Shown here piece after piece: positions 52,514 through 60,947 of a stretch of 64,000 nt of DNA; within the stretch, counting starts at the first letter, position 1, and every line of letters begins with the position of its first letter. Source of the DNA: Candidatus Blautia faecipullorum (GTDB lineage Bacteria > Bacillota > Clostridia > Lachnospirales > Lachnospiraceae); contig DXEG01000005.1 in the NCBI GenBank assembly GCA_019115125.1, positions 1 through 64,000 on the forward strand, read 5' to 3'. The notes below the pieces were generated by a model. It was given only the letters and a program-made list of their open reading frames with translations, made no database searches and had not been told where the DNA came from. The position numbers were made by a program, and so were the translations under genes.

Positions 52514-52542
52514 TTGTCAACTCTCTCTCCCCATGATAAGAT
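52514..52542 (+). promoter_or_regulatory. Promoter of the phosphofructokinase gene
   Basis: TTGTCA (52514-52519), a 17-bp spacer, and TAAGAT (52537-52542). The leader of about 100 nt shows no riboswitch. IS30 stops just upstream, so any former upstream regulatory DNA has been displaced. Confidence 0.65.
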
Positions 52543-52652
52543 ATTAGTAGTAACAGTGGCGTCAGCCACAGTAAGCACGCAGTGCGGTTTTACGAATGGC
52601 GCGGGCTGAACGGTTACTATTAGTATCAAATATCCCAAACGGAGGTGCGTAA

Positions 52653-53885
52653 ATGGCAAAAAAAAATGTGATCGTCGGTCAGTCCGGTGGACCGACCGCA
52701 GTGATTAACAGCAGTCTCTACGGAGTTGTCTCGGAGAGTCTGGCCCACGCTGAAGAGATCGGCGAGGTTTTCGGCATGGTAAATGGAATTGAAGGCTTTC
52801 TCGAGGACCGGATCCTGAATTTCCGCGAGGCTCTTCCCGGAGAAAAGCTGGAATATCTCAAACACACTCCCGGCGCTTATCTGGGGTCCTGCCGCTACAA
52901 GCTGCCGGAATCCCTGGAGGATTCTGTTTATCCCCTGCTTTTTTCAAAATTTGAAAAGCTGGATATCGGCTGGTTTTTCTATATCGGCGGCAACGATTCT
53001 ATGGACACGGTAAGCAAGCTTTCCCGCTACGCCGCGCAGACCGGAAGCCCGATCCGCATTATCGGGGAGCCAAAAACCATCGATAACGACCTGGTACATA
53101 CCGATCACACTCCCGGATACGGAAGCGCGGCCAAATATGTGGCCTCCACAGTGCGGGAAATTGTCCTTGACGCTTCTGTATATGAAAAGAAATCCGTTAC
53201 GATCGTAGAGATTATGGGACGTCATGCAGGATGGCTCACCGCGGCCGGAGCTCTCGCCAGAAAGTATAAAGGAGATAATCCAAAATATATTTATCTTCCT
53301 GAAAGCGATTTTGACACGGAAAATTTCCTGAAGGATATTGAAAACGCCCTGGAAAAAGACTGCTGTGTAGTGGTCTGCGTCTCGGAGGGTATCCACGACG
53401 CGGCAGGTACCTTTATCTGCGAGTATGATTCCACAGTGGGAACCGATACCTTTGGTCACAAAATGCTGGCCGGGTGCGGCAAATATCTGGAAAATCTTGT
53501 TCGCAGCCGTTTGGGTGTTAAAGCACGTTCTGTGGAACTGAATGTCAGCCAGCGCTGCAGCGCTTCTCTTATTTCTTCCGCCGACCAGCAGGAGGCTGTA
53601 TCCGCCGGAGCTTTCGGCGTTCAGGCAGCGCTGAAAGGCGAAACAGGTAAAATGGTGTCCTTTATCCGCAGCACCGGAGAGGACGGCTCCTGCCGGATCG
53701 ACTGCGGCCTGGAAGACGTAAATGTGATCTGCAATGAAGAAAAAACCATTCCCGCTGAATGGATCACCGGGAACGGCTCTGATATATCAGAGGAATTTAT
53801 CAAATATGCCCTGCCGCTTATTCAGGGACAGGTTCATGTCCCCCTCGGCGAGGACGGACTGCCCGTATTTGTTTACCGCAAATAA
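52653..53885 (+). CDS. Pyrophosphate-type 6-phosphofructokinase
   Basis: 410 residues. GQSGGPTAVINSSL opens the nucleotide or PPi site; GGNDSMDTV near 112 and EPKTIDNDLVHTDHTPGYGS near 136 follow; MGRHAGWLTAAGAL lies near 190. Lys in PKTIDND, in place of Gly of ATP enzymes (PGTIDND), marks use of PPi as phosphate donor. It catalyses fructose-6-phosphate to fructose-1,6-bisphosphate, reversibly. ATG 52653 follows GGAGG. It is monocistronic with its own promoter and terminator. The class II aldolase for the next glycolytic step is 8 kb downstream. Confidence 0.9.
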   Translation: MAKKNVIVGQSGGPTAVINSSLYGVVSESLAHAEEIGEVFGMVNGIEGFLEDRILNFREALPGEKLEYLKHTPGAYLGSCRYKLPESLEDSVYPLLFSKFEKLDIGWFFYIGGNDSMDTVSKLSRYAAQTGSPIRIIGEPKTIDNDLVHTDHTPGYGSAAKYVASTVREIVLDASVYEKKSVTIVEIMGRHAGWLTAAGALARKYKGDNPKYIYLPESDFDTENFLKDIENALEKDCCVVVCVSEGIHDAAGTFICEYDSTVGTDTFGHKMLAGCGKYLENLVRSRLGVKARSVELNVSQRCSASLISSADQQEAVSAGAFGVQAALKGETGKMVSFIRSTGEDGSCRIDCGLEDVNVICNEEKTIPAEWITGNGSDISEEFIKYALPLIQGQVHVPLGEDGLPVFVYRK

Positions 53886-53904
53886 CTTTCCTATAATAAA
53901 AACA

Positions 53905-53951
53905 CGCTGACGTACCGGAAATCTCATTCCAATACGTCAGCGTTGTTTTTT
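53905..53951 (+). terminator. Rho-independent terminator of the phosphofructokinase gene
   Basis: CGCTGACGTA (53905-53914) pairs with TACGTCAGCG (53933-53942), then TTGTTTTTT. It lies 20 nt past the stop. Confidence 0.9.
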
Positions 53952-54162
53952 GCCTGCAATATAACGACATCCATAACGACTTCCGGAGTTTCCTCCCGGC
54001 CCTCTGCCGCCCCGGCTCCGGAATGTCTTTTTTCAGTACGAAACACAGTCTCGTCCCTCTGCATCCTGCATGGACACGAACAACCGGCTGAACATAAATC
54101 CCACTGCCCTCCGCATCATCTGCGGCCAACATAACGCCTTGCGCCCCGGCTTCTGCCTGAAA

Positions 54163-55551
54163 TCACATTTTTTTATGCGTGTTCTCCAGCTCCGCCTCTA
54201 TTTCCCTGTCCCGTTCTTCTTCCTCCTTTTTTTCTTCTCTGCTCTTTGGAAGAATGATATTCAGAAGAACGGCGATGATAGTCGCCAATACTACCGGCGA
54301 TTTGCCGAATATTGTGGTAACCCAGTCCGGGAACGTGGCAAGAGCCGCCGTTGCCTGAGAAACACCCATACCAAGCGCCGCCGCCAGACCTACGATGGAA
54401 GAGTTGCGGTAATCCATCTCAGCGGACGCCACCAGCTTCATACCTGTCATTGCAATAGAGGCAAATACAGAAACGGTAGCTCCTCCCAGAACACACTGAG
54501 GAATCGTTGTCAGCAGCGCTGAGAATTTCGGTACAAAGCCCGCCACTGCCAGTATAAGCGCCGCCAGCCCAAGGACGCAACGGTTGATAACCTTTGTGGT
54601 CGTCACAATACCTACGTTCTGGCTGTATGTAGCAGTGGGGAGACAGCCGAAAAGCGCGCTGATGATATTCGTGATACCATATGCCACGATACCATTCTGA
54701 AGCTCCCCATCCTTGGGGGTACGGTTCATGGCGCCGATAGTTGTAGCCGAATAGTCTCCGATTGCCTGGACTGAATTGATGGCAAACAGGATTCCGATGG
54801 CGACGCAGGAGGAAATCTCAAATTCCACACCGAAATGCATAAACTGCGGAAGCTGAAAAACACCGGCTTCACCCACGCTGGACAGGTTTACCATGCCAAA
54901 GGGTATCGATACAATATAACCCGCAATAATTCCGATCAGGATGGAGGCCAGCTTAAAAATCCCCTTGCCGAAATGATTCAGCGCCGTTACCACCGCGAGG
55001 GTAAAAAACGCCACCAGCCAGTTCTGCCAGGAGCCGTAATCCTCGCTTCCGGTTCCGCCGGCCATGTAATTTATGGCGGTGGGATACAGGGAGAGCCCGA
55101 TGGTAAATACTACGGTTCCGGTGATCAGAGGCGGGAAAAACACCCGTATCTGCCGCACAAGAAGCCCCATCACCAGAGCCACAAGGCCGCCTACGATCTG
55201 CGCCCCGAAAATTGTCGCAACTCCGTATCCCTCCGCAATAGCCTGCATACTGGGCACATAGGCAAAGCTGACGCCCATAATCATAGGAAGACCCGATCCA
55301 ATGGCAAAACCCGCCTTCTTCCCAATTGGAAACAACTGAATCAGCGTGGACAATGCCGACAAAACAAGAGAAGCCTGAATCAGGATCACACGGTCCTCTG
55401 CATTTAATCCGCCGCCGCCCACTGCTCCCGCCACGATGATCGCAGGCGTCACGCAGCCCACGATCATAGCGACTACATGCTGAAGCGCTAATGGACAGGC
55501 TTCCCTTAAACGTGGAATCCCTTCAAGCTCAAAAATACTGCCTTTCTTCAT
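54163..55551 (-). CDS. NCS2-family uracil/xanthine permease
   Basis: 462 residues, about 12-14 membrane helices. ALQHVVAMIVGCVTPAIIVAG opens the transport core; IGSGLPMIMGVSFAYVPSMQ, the SVQAIGDYSATTIGAMNR loop near 275 and TYSQNVGIVTTTKVINR near 320 carry the NCS2 signature (QNxGxxxxT). It imports a nucleobase with protons or sodium; xanthine or uracil cannot be told apart here. ATG 55551 follows GGGAGGG by 4 nt. The short leader has no purine riboswitch. The C-terminal tail is a run of Glu/Lys/Arg. Single gene with its own promoter. Confidence 0.9.
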   Translation of the reverse strand: MKKGSIFELEGIPRLREACPLALQHVVAMIVGCVTPAIIVAGAVGGGGLNAEDRVILIQASLVLSALSTLIQLFPIGKKAGFAIGSGLPMIMGVSFAYVPSMQAIAEGYGVATIFGAQIVGGLVALVMGLLVRQIRVFFPPLITGTVVFTIGLSLYPTAINYMAGGTGSEDYGSWQNWLVAFFTLAVVTALNHFGKGIFKLASILIGIIAGYIVSIPFGMVNLSSVGEAGVFQLPQFMHFGVEFEISSCVAIGILFAINSVQAIGDYSATTIGAMNRTPKDGELQNGIVAYGITNIISALFGCLPTATYSQNVGIVTTTKVINRCVLGLAALILAVAGFVPKFSALLTTIPQCVLGGATVSVFASIAMTGMKLVASAEMDYRNSSIVGLAAALGMGVSQATAALATFPDWVTTIFGKSPVVLATIIAVLLNIILPKSREEKKEEEERDREIEAELENTHKKM

Positions 55552-55636
55552 AATACCCTCCCTTTTCCTCTGTTTTTTGCTGAAAATCACCCCTGATTAT
55601 CCAGAAAAATTTTGTTTGAACAGGTTCTTTCTATTC

Positions 55637-55665
55637 AGTATACCAAATCAAAGATATAAAAACAA
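55637..55665 (-). promoter_or_regulatory. Promoter of the nucleobase permease gene
   Basis: Minus-strand TTGTTT (55665-55660), a 17-bp spacer, and TATACT (55642-55637). It lies about 85 nt upstream of the start codon. Confidence 0.7.
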
Positions 55666-55746
55666 TTAGGTTTGCTAAAAATTTTTGTCCGCATAACAAC
55701 CAAAATTACATTGCAATTTTTGTGCTGTTTTGCCAAAAAACAATCT

Positions 55747-57558
55747 TTATGTCAGCAATTCAAAGGTATGGTAAAGATCTACTTTTCCATATCCCCACTC
55801 CTGATTGGGATATTGCATATCCTCTTCCCGGACAGCGCCCCGCCTAAGATAATTTTTTACACTGTTGCCCGAAAAATACGGCTCATTCCCCCGGATGATC
55901 GCCCACTCGAACATCAGCGCCGCAATGCCTGCCGTCTGCGCCGCGGCCAGACTGGTACCGGAAGCCTCTCCAAAACCTCCGGCAATACCTGCCGAAGCAG
56001 TTTTTACATCTACTCCGGGCGCGGCAAAATCAGGTTTGACCAAATGATCCGTGGTGTACCCTCTGCTGGCCCTTGTATACAGACTGCCGTCTCTCTGCTG
56101 ATAAGCCGTAGCCGTCATACCGTCCTCCGCGTCTCCCGGCGAGGTTATCGTATATTCCGGGGAAGGCTCCAGGAAATAGGTCTCCGGCGATATCATTCCC
56201 TGCACCGGCAGCCACAGGTGAAAGCGGGAGGCTCCGTTTCTTCTGCCCTCCACCTCCAGCTTCCAGATTCCGGCGGCAGGGTGCAGAAAACGGAAAAAAA
56301 TAAGGGTGTTTCCCGAATTCCGCTCAATAGGTATATAATTCACCTGTATCTTTGTCTCTACGAACACGAAGGACAGCTCCTGCGTTCCATATTTCAGCGC
56401 CGTGCTCACCGCCAGTCTCTCACCTGTAGGAGAAAGGATGGAGACGCTGTAAAAATTCGGCGAATCTCCCCAGAATTCCATGGAAAATCCCTGATCCGTT
56501 TCAGGGCCACCCACCCTGAGCTCTATCACATCTGAGGACTCCGCCTCGTCGATCGTTCCCATATAATGGTGTCTGGAAAGTCCTTCGTTCCCAGCCGCGG
56601 CGGAAACAGCATTCTGGCTGAAATTGGCCGTACTGTCGATCAACTGGCAGAGAGGACTTTCTCCCCTGTGGGATCCCTGGCTGCTGCCGAGTCCGATACA
56701 TATAGAAAGAGGCATCTGATACCGCAGGGCGCATTTCATGGCATAGGAAATGCCCAGCATGATATCATCCTCCTGAAACACCTCGGCTTCCGGGGATATC
56801 AGATAAAAATCTCTGAGATACTGCTTAGCCGGCTTCAGCTTAATGATCACCAGCTCTGCCTCCGGGGCCGCCCCGGAAAAGCCCTCCTCAGGTATATATT
56901 TTCCCGCCGCTGTGGCCGCAAGCCTCGTTCCGTGTCCGTTAGTATCCACAGAAGGGACAAGCTCCAAAGGATTCTCGCTTTCCAGAGCGCGGTTGATCTC
57001 TTCTCTTGAAAACACCTGCCCGAAGGGCGCCGTCTCCGACTCTCCTCCCGGCAGGCTCTGATCCCAGATATTGATAATTCTGCTCTGATTTCCATTGCGG
57101 AAAGCAGGATGTTGGTAATCAATTCCCGAATCAATTACCGCGATCATGGTTCCTGCTCCTCTGAGCTTCAGATAAGGATGATCATGAAGCTTTGTGACTC
57201 CCGAGGCGGCAAGTCCTCCCAGATCCATGTAGGTATAGCATTTCGGAATTGACGAATATGTGTAGCTGGTAAACTCCAGCTTTGTCACCTGTCCGGCTGG
57301 TACATAAAGAATTCCAAACCGGTCGTTGATAATCTGGAAGGTCTTATCTGATTCGTATTCCAGCTCACCATAGATATTCTGATTGTAACGGACTATAAAA
57401 TTCTGATACTGCTCATTTTGAGCAGGAACCGGCTCCGTTTCCTCCTGCTGCATAACCACAGAGCTGTCCGGCAAAGAGCAGCCAGCAGATTTCTCTTTTA
57501 TCTGCCCGCCATAAAGCCGCTCCTGGTCCATCTCCTCAAAGTCCTCTTTTCTCAGCAT
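55747..57558 (-). CDS. Csp-like subtilisin (S8) protease
   Basis: 603 residues. The catalytic triad is intact: Asp143 in AVIDSGIDYQHP, His209 in NGHGTRLAATAAG, Ser536 in SGTSLAAAQTAG. A long insertion between His and Ser (about 255-490, with FSMEFWGDSP and SFVFVETKIQ) matches the jellyroll of CspB-type germination proteases, as does the N-terminal prodomain ending near 125 (DRFGILYVPAGQVT). No signal peptide is seen, as in Csp proteins. The start is ATG 57558, with GGGAAG 5 nt upstream; the long frame upstream has no ribosome site. A role in activating the cortex hydrolase SleC is known for CspB, but this group has many paralogues of unknown target. Confidence 0.85.
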   Translation of the reverse strand: MLRKEDFEEMDQERLYGGQIKEKSAGCSLPDSSVVMQQEETEPVPAQNEQYQNFIVRYNQNIYGELEYESDKTFQIINDRFGILYVPAGQVTKLEFTSYTYSSIPKCYTYMDLGGLAASGVTKLHDHPYLKLRGAGTMIAVIDSGIDYQHPAFRNGNQSRIINIWDQSLPGGESETAPFGQVFSREEINRALESENPLELVPSVDTNGHGTRLAATAAGKYIPEEGFSGAAPEAELVIIKLKPAKQYLRDFYLISPEAEVFQEDDIMLGISYAMKCALRYQMPLSICIGLGSSQGSHRGESPLCQLIDSTANFSQNAVSAAAGNEGLSRHHYMGTIDEAESSDVIELRVGGPETDQGFSMEFWGDSPNFYSVSILSPTGERLAVSTALKYGTQELSFVFVETKIQVNYIPIERNSGNTLIFFRFLHPAAGIWKLEVEGRRNGASRFHLWLPVQGMISPETYFLEPSPEYTITSPGDAEDGMTATAYQQRDGSLYTRASRGYTTDHLVKPDFAAPGVDVKTASAGIAGGFGEASGTSLAAAQTAGIAALMFEWAIIRGNEPYFSGNSVKNYLRRGAVREEDMQYPNQEWGYGKVDLYHTFELLT

Positions 57559-57695
57559 ATTTTCTTCCCGCCTGTCGTCTCGGCCGCCGACCAAAGAAAG
57601 AATGGGCTCCCATACATACAGCTCCTGCCATTGCCCCATAAACCTCCGCGCCGGCGAACATTTACTACAAAATATGCCGGGCAGGACGAAAACAT

Positions 57696-57736
57696 GTATC
57701 AGTTCAACTATACAGTAAGCGGGAAACATAAAACAT
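57696..57736 (+). repeat. 41-bp direct repeat, copy 1
   Basis: Begins GTATCAGTTCA and ends CATAAAACAT. It matches 59769-59809 at 36 of 41 positions. The hairpin AAAACATGC-CT-GCATGTTTT (57730-57749) overlaps its end. Confidence 0.7.
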
Positions 57737-57792
57737 GCCTGCATGTTTTTGCGGGCAAACATCTGTATGAGCCGGTCTGCTACGAAAATATT

Positions 57793-58557
57793 TCAGATAC
57801 GAAACGGGCGTCCCTTTCTGCAGACTGTCAGCATAACAAGCCCGGCAGCCAATATAAAAATACTGATAAACTGGGAGGTGGAAAGAATACCCACGCTCCC
57901 GCGGATCAGATCTCCCCGGAAAAACTCCAGAATAAAACGTCCAATACTATAAAAGATCAGATAACAGGCTGCCACCTGACCATCCGCCTTTTTTCGCCGG
58001 GCAGCGAACAAAAGTATTCCGAAATGAAGAAAATCCAACACAGCAGAATAAATCTGCGTAGGCACTAAGGGCACATTGTTGGGCGCGAAATCGGAATCAT
58101 GAAAAGTAATAGCCAAAGCCCCACCTGTTTCCATGCCGTAGCAGCATCCGGCAAGCAGACAGCCCACTCTTCCAAATCCCTGAGCCAGCGCCACAGAAGG
58201 AGCCAATAAATCAAAATAGGCAAAAAAGCTCAGCCTTTTAACCCGGCAGTACAGCCACCCTGCCAGGATGCCTCCGATGATCCCCCCATATATCACATAC
58301 CCGTCGGTCAGCGTATTAAGAAGGAAGCCCGGATCCTCCAAAATCTCCTTCCATTCCGTGATCCAGAAAAGGAGCTTCGAGCCGGCCATTCCTCCCAAAA
58401 GGCACCAGATAACAAGATAAAAAATCTGCTCGTTCTGCATTTTCATTTTTTTTGCCCGGTATTCTGCCGCGATCCAGGCAGCCATCACCCCGACAGCGAT
58501 CATCAGTCCATATCCATATACTGTAAAAGGACCGATGGTAAAAAGTTCATTTTTCAT
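57793..58557 (-). CDS. lgt: Prolipoprotein diacylglyceryl transferase
   Basis: 254 residues, about seven membrane helices. YGYGLMIAVGVMAAWIAA opens the protein, GYVIYGGIIGGILAGWLYCR holds the HGGL-like site (here with Tyr), and GFGRVGCLLAGCCYG near 140 is the Lgt signature with its essential Arg and Gly. RFILEFFRGDL near 218 is the second conserved Arg region. It moves diacylglycerol from phosphatidylglycerol to the lipobox Cys of prelipoproteins. The start overlaps the Rpn fragment by 11 nt. Lgt lies between 41-bp direct repeats. Its first helix lacks the usual His, so whether it is the main Lgt is uncertain. Confidence 0.88.
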   Translation of the reverse strand: MKNELFTIGPFTVYGYGLMIAVGVMAAWIAAEYRAKKMKMQNEQIFYLVIWCLLGGMAGSKLLFWITEWKEILEDPGFLLNTLTDGYVIYGGIIGGILAGWLYCRVKRLSFFAYFDLLAPSVALAQGFGRVGCLLAGCCYGMETGGALAITFHDSDFAPNNVPLVPTQIYSAVLDFLHFGILLFAARRKKADGQVAACYLIFYSIGRFILEFFRGDLIRGSVGILSTSQFISIFILAAGLVMLTVCRKGRPFRI

Positions 58558-58933
58558 AAACTGCTCCTTCTGCTTCTTTATCGGCCTCTCTCAGCCACTC
58601 CTTCACCTGCTCTTCACTAATGTCCGCCGCTTCTGCGATCTTTTCCACAGAAACACCCAATTTGTATAATTTCACCGCCATCCGGCATTTTTCTTTTTTC
58701 GATTTTTCTTCAGCTTCTTTTGCAGCTTCCTTCGCGGCTTCTTTTGCCGCCTCTCTCTTCTCGTCTTCGATGTATGTCTTTAGAATATATTCATCATCAA
58801 ATATTGTCATCATAATATCTATGACCTCTCTTTCTCTGCTCTCCAAATATTCTCTCAGCACATTCCGCCAGCCTTGCATTCGCTCTGTCATTGCAAAGCC
58901 TGCTTTCATGGGAATCCGGATCCCCCTCTCCAC
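58547..58933 (-). pseudogene. Rpn-family nuclease C-terminal fragment
   Basis: 128 codons giving WRNVLREYLESREREVID, then MTIFDDEYILKTYIEDEKRE, an AAKEAAKEAAKEAEEKSKK repeat and KIAEAADISEEQVKEWLRE. This is the tail of Rpn/PD-(D/E)XK transposase-like proteins (recombination-promoting nucleases); the N-terminal nuclease domain is missing. Its 5' part overlaps, in another frame, the truncated arginase gene. The AAKE repeat is translated from a short tandem DNA repeat. Confidence 0.7.
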
Positions 58934-59588
58934 AGACGTCCATGCCTAATATGTTCTGATTTTTAAAAATAATACGCAGATACTCTACGAGCTCCTCCAG
59001 TCTCATATCCCCCTGGCTCCAGGCGGTAGACGCGTCTTCCGGACAGAGTATGTCCTTGTCAACCGAAAGATAGCAGGGCAGCTCCCGGGGAAGTCCCGCG
59101 AAAAATTCTTTTACCTCATCCCCTGGAAGCTCTCGCAGTTTTTCCCTGGACAGATATCTTACCCGCTTTCTTAATTCCGGATCTGCCTGTTCAAAATCGG
59201 ACTCAGCCGGTCCGATCAAAACCAGCTCTTTCAGATTCGGAAGCTTCTCCAGAGCCTCGGCCGCCCAGCCGCCGCAGGACAGAAGTCCACCGAAAGCAGG
59301 CGGCTGCATATCCGTATGATTATCAAACAAGATCAGCCGGAAAGGAACCTTCACTTTTTCCAGCCACAAAAGACTCATATAATGGTAGTTGCCGGAATCA
59401 AGGAAATGGATCTCCGCGCCGGAAAATTCCTCTATCCGCTCTCTGATCGTATCAGCCGCCTCCGTATCACAGTAACAGCTGCATCCGGTAAGCTGCTCCA
59501 GATCAATCCACACCGGGGACCGCCCCTGATAAAACTGCTGTTCCTTATATATGCCTGTAAAGTTCATAAGAATCACATTGTCTGTCAC
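58797..59588 (-). CDS. Arginase/agmatinase-family protein, C-terminus replaced
   Basis: 263 residues. LDSGNYHYMSLLWLEK, LILFDNHTDMQ (metal ligands in D-x-H-x-D, near 88) and YLSVDKDILCPEDASTAWSQ (D-x-D, near 175) place it in the ureohydrolase fold. The genuine sequence ends about NILGMDVCGE (about 220); the remainder (DPDSHESRLCNDRAN) is Rpn-fragment DNA read in the wrong frame. So the last 30 or so residues of the fold have been lost. Metal ligands remain, but stability is doubtful. The start is GTG 59588, with AAGGCAGG 7 nt upstream. Substrate unknown; this branch lacks the classical agmatinase signature. Confidence 0.75.
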   Translation of the reverse strand: MTDNVILMNFTGIYKEQQFYQGRSPVWIDLEQLTGCSCYCDTEAADTIRERIEEFSGAEIHFLDSGNYHYMSLLWLEKVKVPFRLILFDNHTDMQPPAFGGLLSCGGWAAEALEKLPNLKELVLIGPAESDFEQADPELRKRVRYLSREKLRELPGDEVKEFFAGLPRELPCYLSVDKDILCPEDASTAWSQGDMRLEELVEYLRIIFKNQNILGMDVCGEGDPDSHESRLCNDRANARLAECAERIFGEQRKRGHRYYDDNI

Positions 59589-59768
59589 TTTTTTACCTGC
59601 CTTGTATATGTATTTTGTCTCTTCTTCGTCAGCCTTTATTCCATCACCTGAGCTCCGCTGACCACCGCTGCCTCTCTTACAGATTTTTCTGCAGTTTAAA
59701 AAAAGCCACTACACTTTACAATAATCATAACACAGTCAGTTCTTCTGCCGCAAGGCAAGAATATGAAC

Positions 59769-59809
59769 GTATCAGTTCAGCCATACAGTGATCGGGAAGC
59801 ATAAAACAT
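59769..59809 (+). repeat. 41-bp direct repeat, copy 2
   Basis: Same orientation as 57696-57736, 36 of 41 identical. The two copies bracket lgt, the Rpn fragment and the truncated arginase gene. Confidence 0.7.
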
Positions 59810-59835
59810 ACAATACTGTTTATTGCATTTTACTA

Positions 59836-59864
59836 TTGACATCATATATACTATGTAGTACGAT
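59836..59864 (+). promoter_or_regulatory. padR promoter with dyad in the spacer
   Basis: TTGACA (59836-59841), a 17-bp spacer, and TACGAT (59859-59864). The spacer contains TACTA-TG-TAGTA (59849-59860), a dyad like PadR operators, so the protein probably represses its own gene. Confidence 0.75.
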
Positions 59865-59892
59865 ATACCTAATTTAAGAAAGGGGTGACCAT

Positions 59893-60225
59893 ATGAACCT
59901 GGACAAATGGAAATCACAGCTTGTCCGCGGCATACTGGAATACTGCATCCTGCTCATGCTGGACAGGAAATCCTGCTACGGATATGAAATTTTACAGGAG
60001 CTAAGTAAATATCCCATCATTGCCTCCACCGAAAGCACAGTTTATCCTCTGCTGAGAAGGCTTCAGAAGGAAAATTTTCTGAAATCTGTCTGGCAGGATT
60101 CCGCCGAGGGGCTTCCTCCCCGCAAATACTACGCGCTGACTACCGAGGGAGAGGCATATCTGAACGCGATGAATGAAGAATGGGAACATTTACTGTCTGC
60201 AATTCATGATCTGAAAGGAGAATAA
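59893..60225 (+). CDS. PadR-family transcriptional regulator
   Basis: 110 residues. QLVRGILEYCILLMLDRKSCYGYEILQ opens the winged helix, followed by the STVYPLLRRLQKENFLKS recognition region and PPRKYYALTTEGEAYL wing (to about 92). A short C-terminal helix completes this PadR-s2 type. ATG 59893 follows AAAGGGGTGA. It is 6 nt upstream of the DUF1700 gene; this pair is widespread in Firmicutes, the DUF1700 protein usually acting with PadR in membrane-stress or antimicrobial response. Confidence 0.92.
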   Translation: MNLDKWKSQLVRGILEYCILLMLDRKSCYGYEILQELSKYPIIASTESTVYPLLRRLQKENFLKSVWQDSAEGLPPRKYYALTTEGEAYLNAMNEEWEHLLSAIHDLKGE

Positions 60226-60231
60226 AATATT

Positions 60232-60789
60232 ATGAACAAAGAACTTGAGAAATATCTGAATTCTGTAGATAAATACCTGAAACCGCTTCCGGCTCTTGAA
60301 AGAGCGGATATTATCAAAGAAATTGAAAGCTCTGTTCTTGAAATGGAACGCGACCAGCTCTCCGATGAACAGATTATCAAAAGACTGGGAGAGCCAAAAA
60401 ATCTGGCCAAGGCATATCTTGGGGATCTTCTCGCCAACCAGAAGGGAATAAGCTGGAATAAAGTTCTCACTGCCTGCGCTTTCTACAGTGCAGTAGGCTT
60501 TTCCGGGATCGTCATCATTCCCACCCTGGTAATCACAGCCCCTGTGTTCATTTTCTGCGGCGCAATCTGCCCGGCTCTGGGGCTTTTTAAGCTTATTGCC
60601 TCAATGCTGGGTTATCATATCCCTTATATCAGTTTTCAGTTTGGGGCCCTTTCCTTCTCCCCCGCCGTTGAATTCATTTTTTCACTGATCACCGGAGCAA
60701 TCCTTGTTATCCTCGGAAGAGCCGCGTGGAAACTGCTGCTGTATTATATCAGGGCCGTCAGCAAAACAAAAAACCATCTGGCGGTTTAG
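60232..60789 (+). CDS. DUF1700/HAAS-domain membrane protein
   Basis: 185 residues. The cytoplasmic part (1-75) is the helical domain KELEKYLNSVDKYLKPLPA, DIIKEIESSVLEMERDQLSD, IIKRLGEPKNLAKAYLGDLL, the exact DUF1700 pattern. Three or four membrane helices follow (FYSAVGFSGIVIIPTLVIT, FIFCGAICPALGLFKLIAS, FIFSLITGAILVILG). It is cotranscribed with PadR. It probably senses or carries a membrane signal controlled through PadR; function of the membrane part is unknown. Confidence 0.88.
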   Translation: MNKELEKYLNSVDKYLKPLPALERADIIKEIESSVLEMERDQLSDEQIIKRLGEPKNLAKAYLGDLLANQKGISWNKVLTACAFYSAVGFSGIVIIPTLVITAPVFIFCGAICPALGLFKLIASMLGYHIPYISFQFGALSFSPAVEFIFSLITGAILVILGRAAWKLLLYYIRAVSKTKNHLAV

Positions 60790-60845
60790 GAAAGCCCCGG
60801 CGGAACATTTTTATAACATCGAAAACGCTTTTGGTCATTAATTCA

Positions 60846-60873
60846 ACAGGCTGCCGCAAACACGGCAGCCTGT
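60846..60873. terminator. Hairpin between DUF1700 and aldolase genes
   Basis: ACAGGCTGCCG (60846-60856) pairs with CGGCAGCCTGT (60863-60873) over a 6-nt loop. It has no clear T-run on either strand but sits between convergent genes. Confidence 0.6.
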
Positions 60874-60947
60874 CTCAATATAAAATCTGGTTTCTTTTAA
60901 AACATCAGTACCGCCGGATCCGTCCCGGCAAATACCGGAGGCGCTTC

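Larger units (their letters stand above)
59589..59892. other. Intergenic region with second 41-bp repeat
   Basis: 304 bp without a gene. It holds copy 2 of the 41-bp direct repeat at 59769-59809 and the PadR promoter at 59836-59864. The rest shows nothing. Confidence 0.7.

Noticed and set aside
55552-55636. Purine riboswitch before the NCS2 permease
   Set aside because: The leader is short, with no three-way junction or conserved loop bases.
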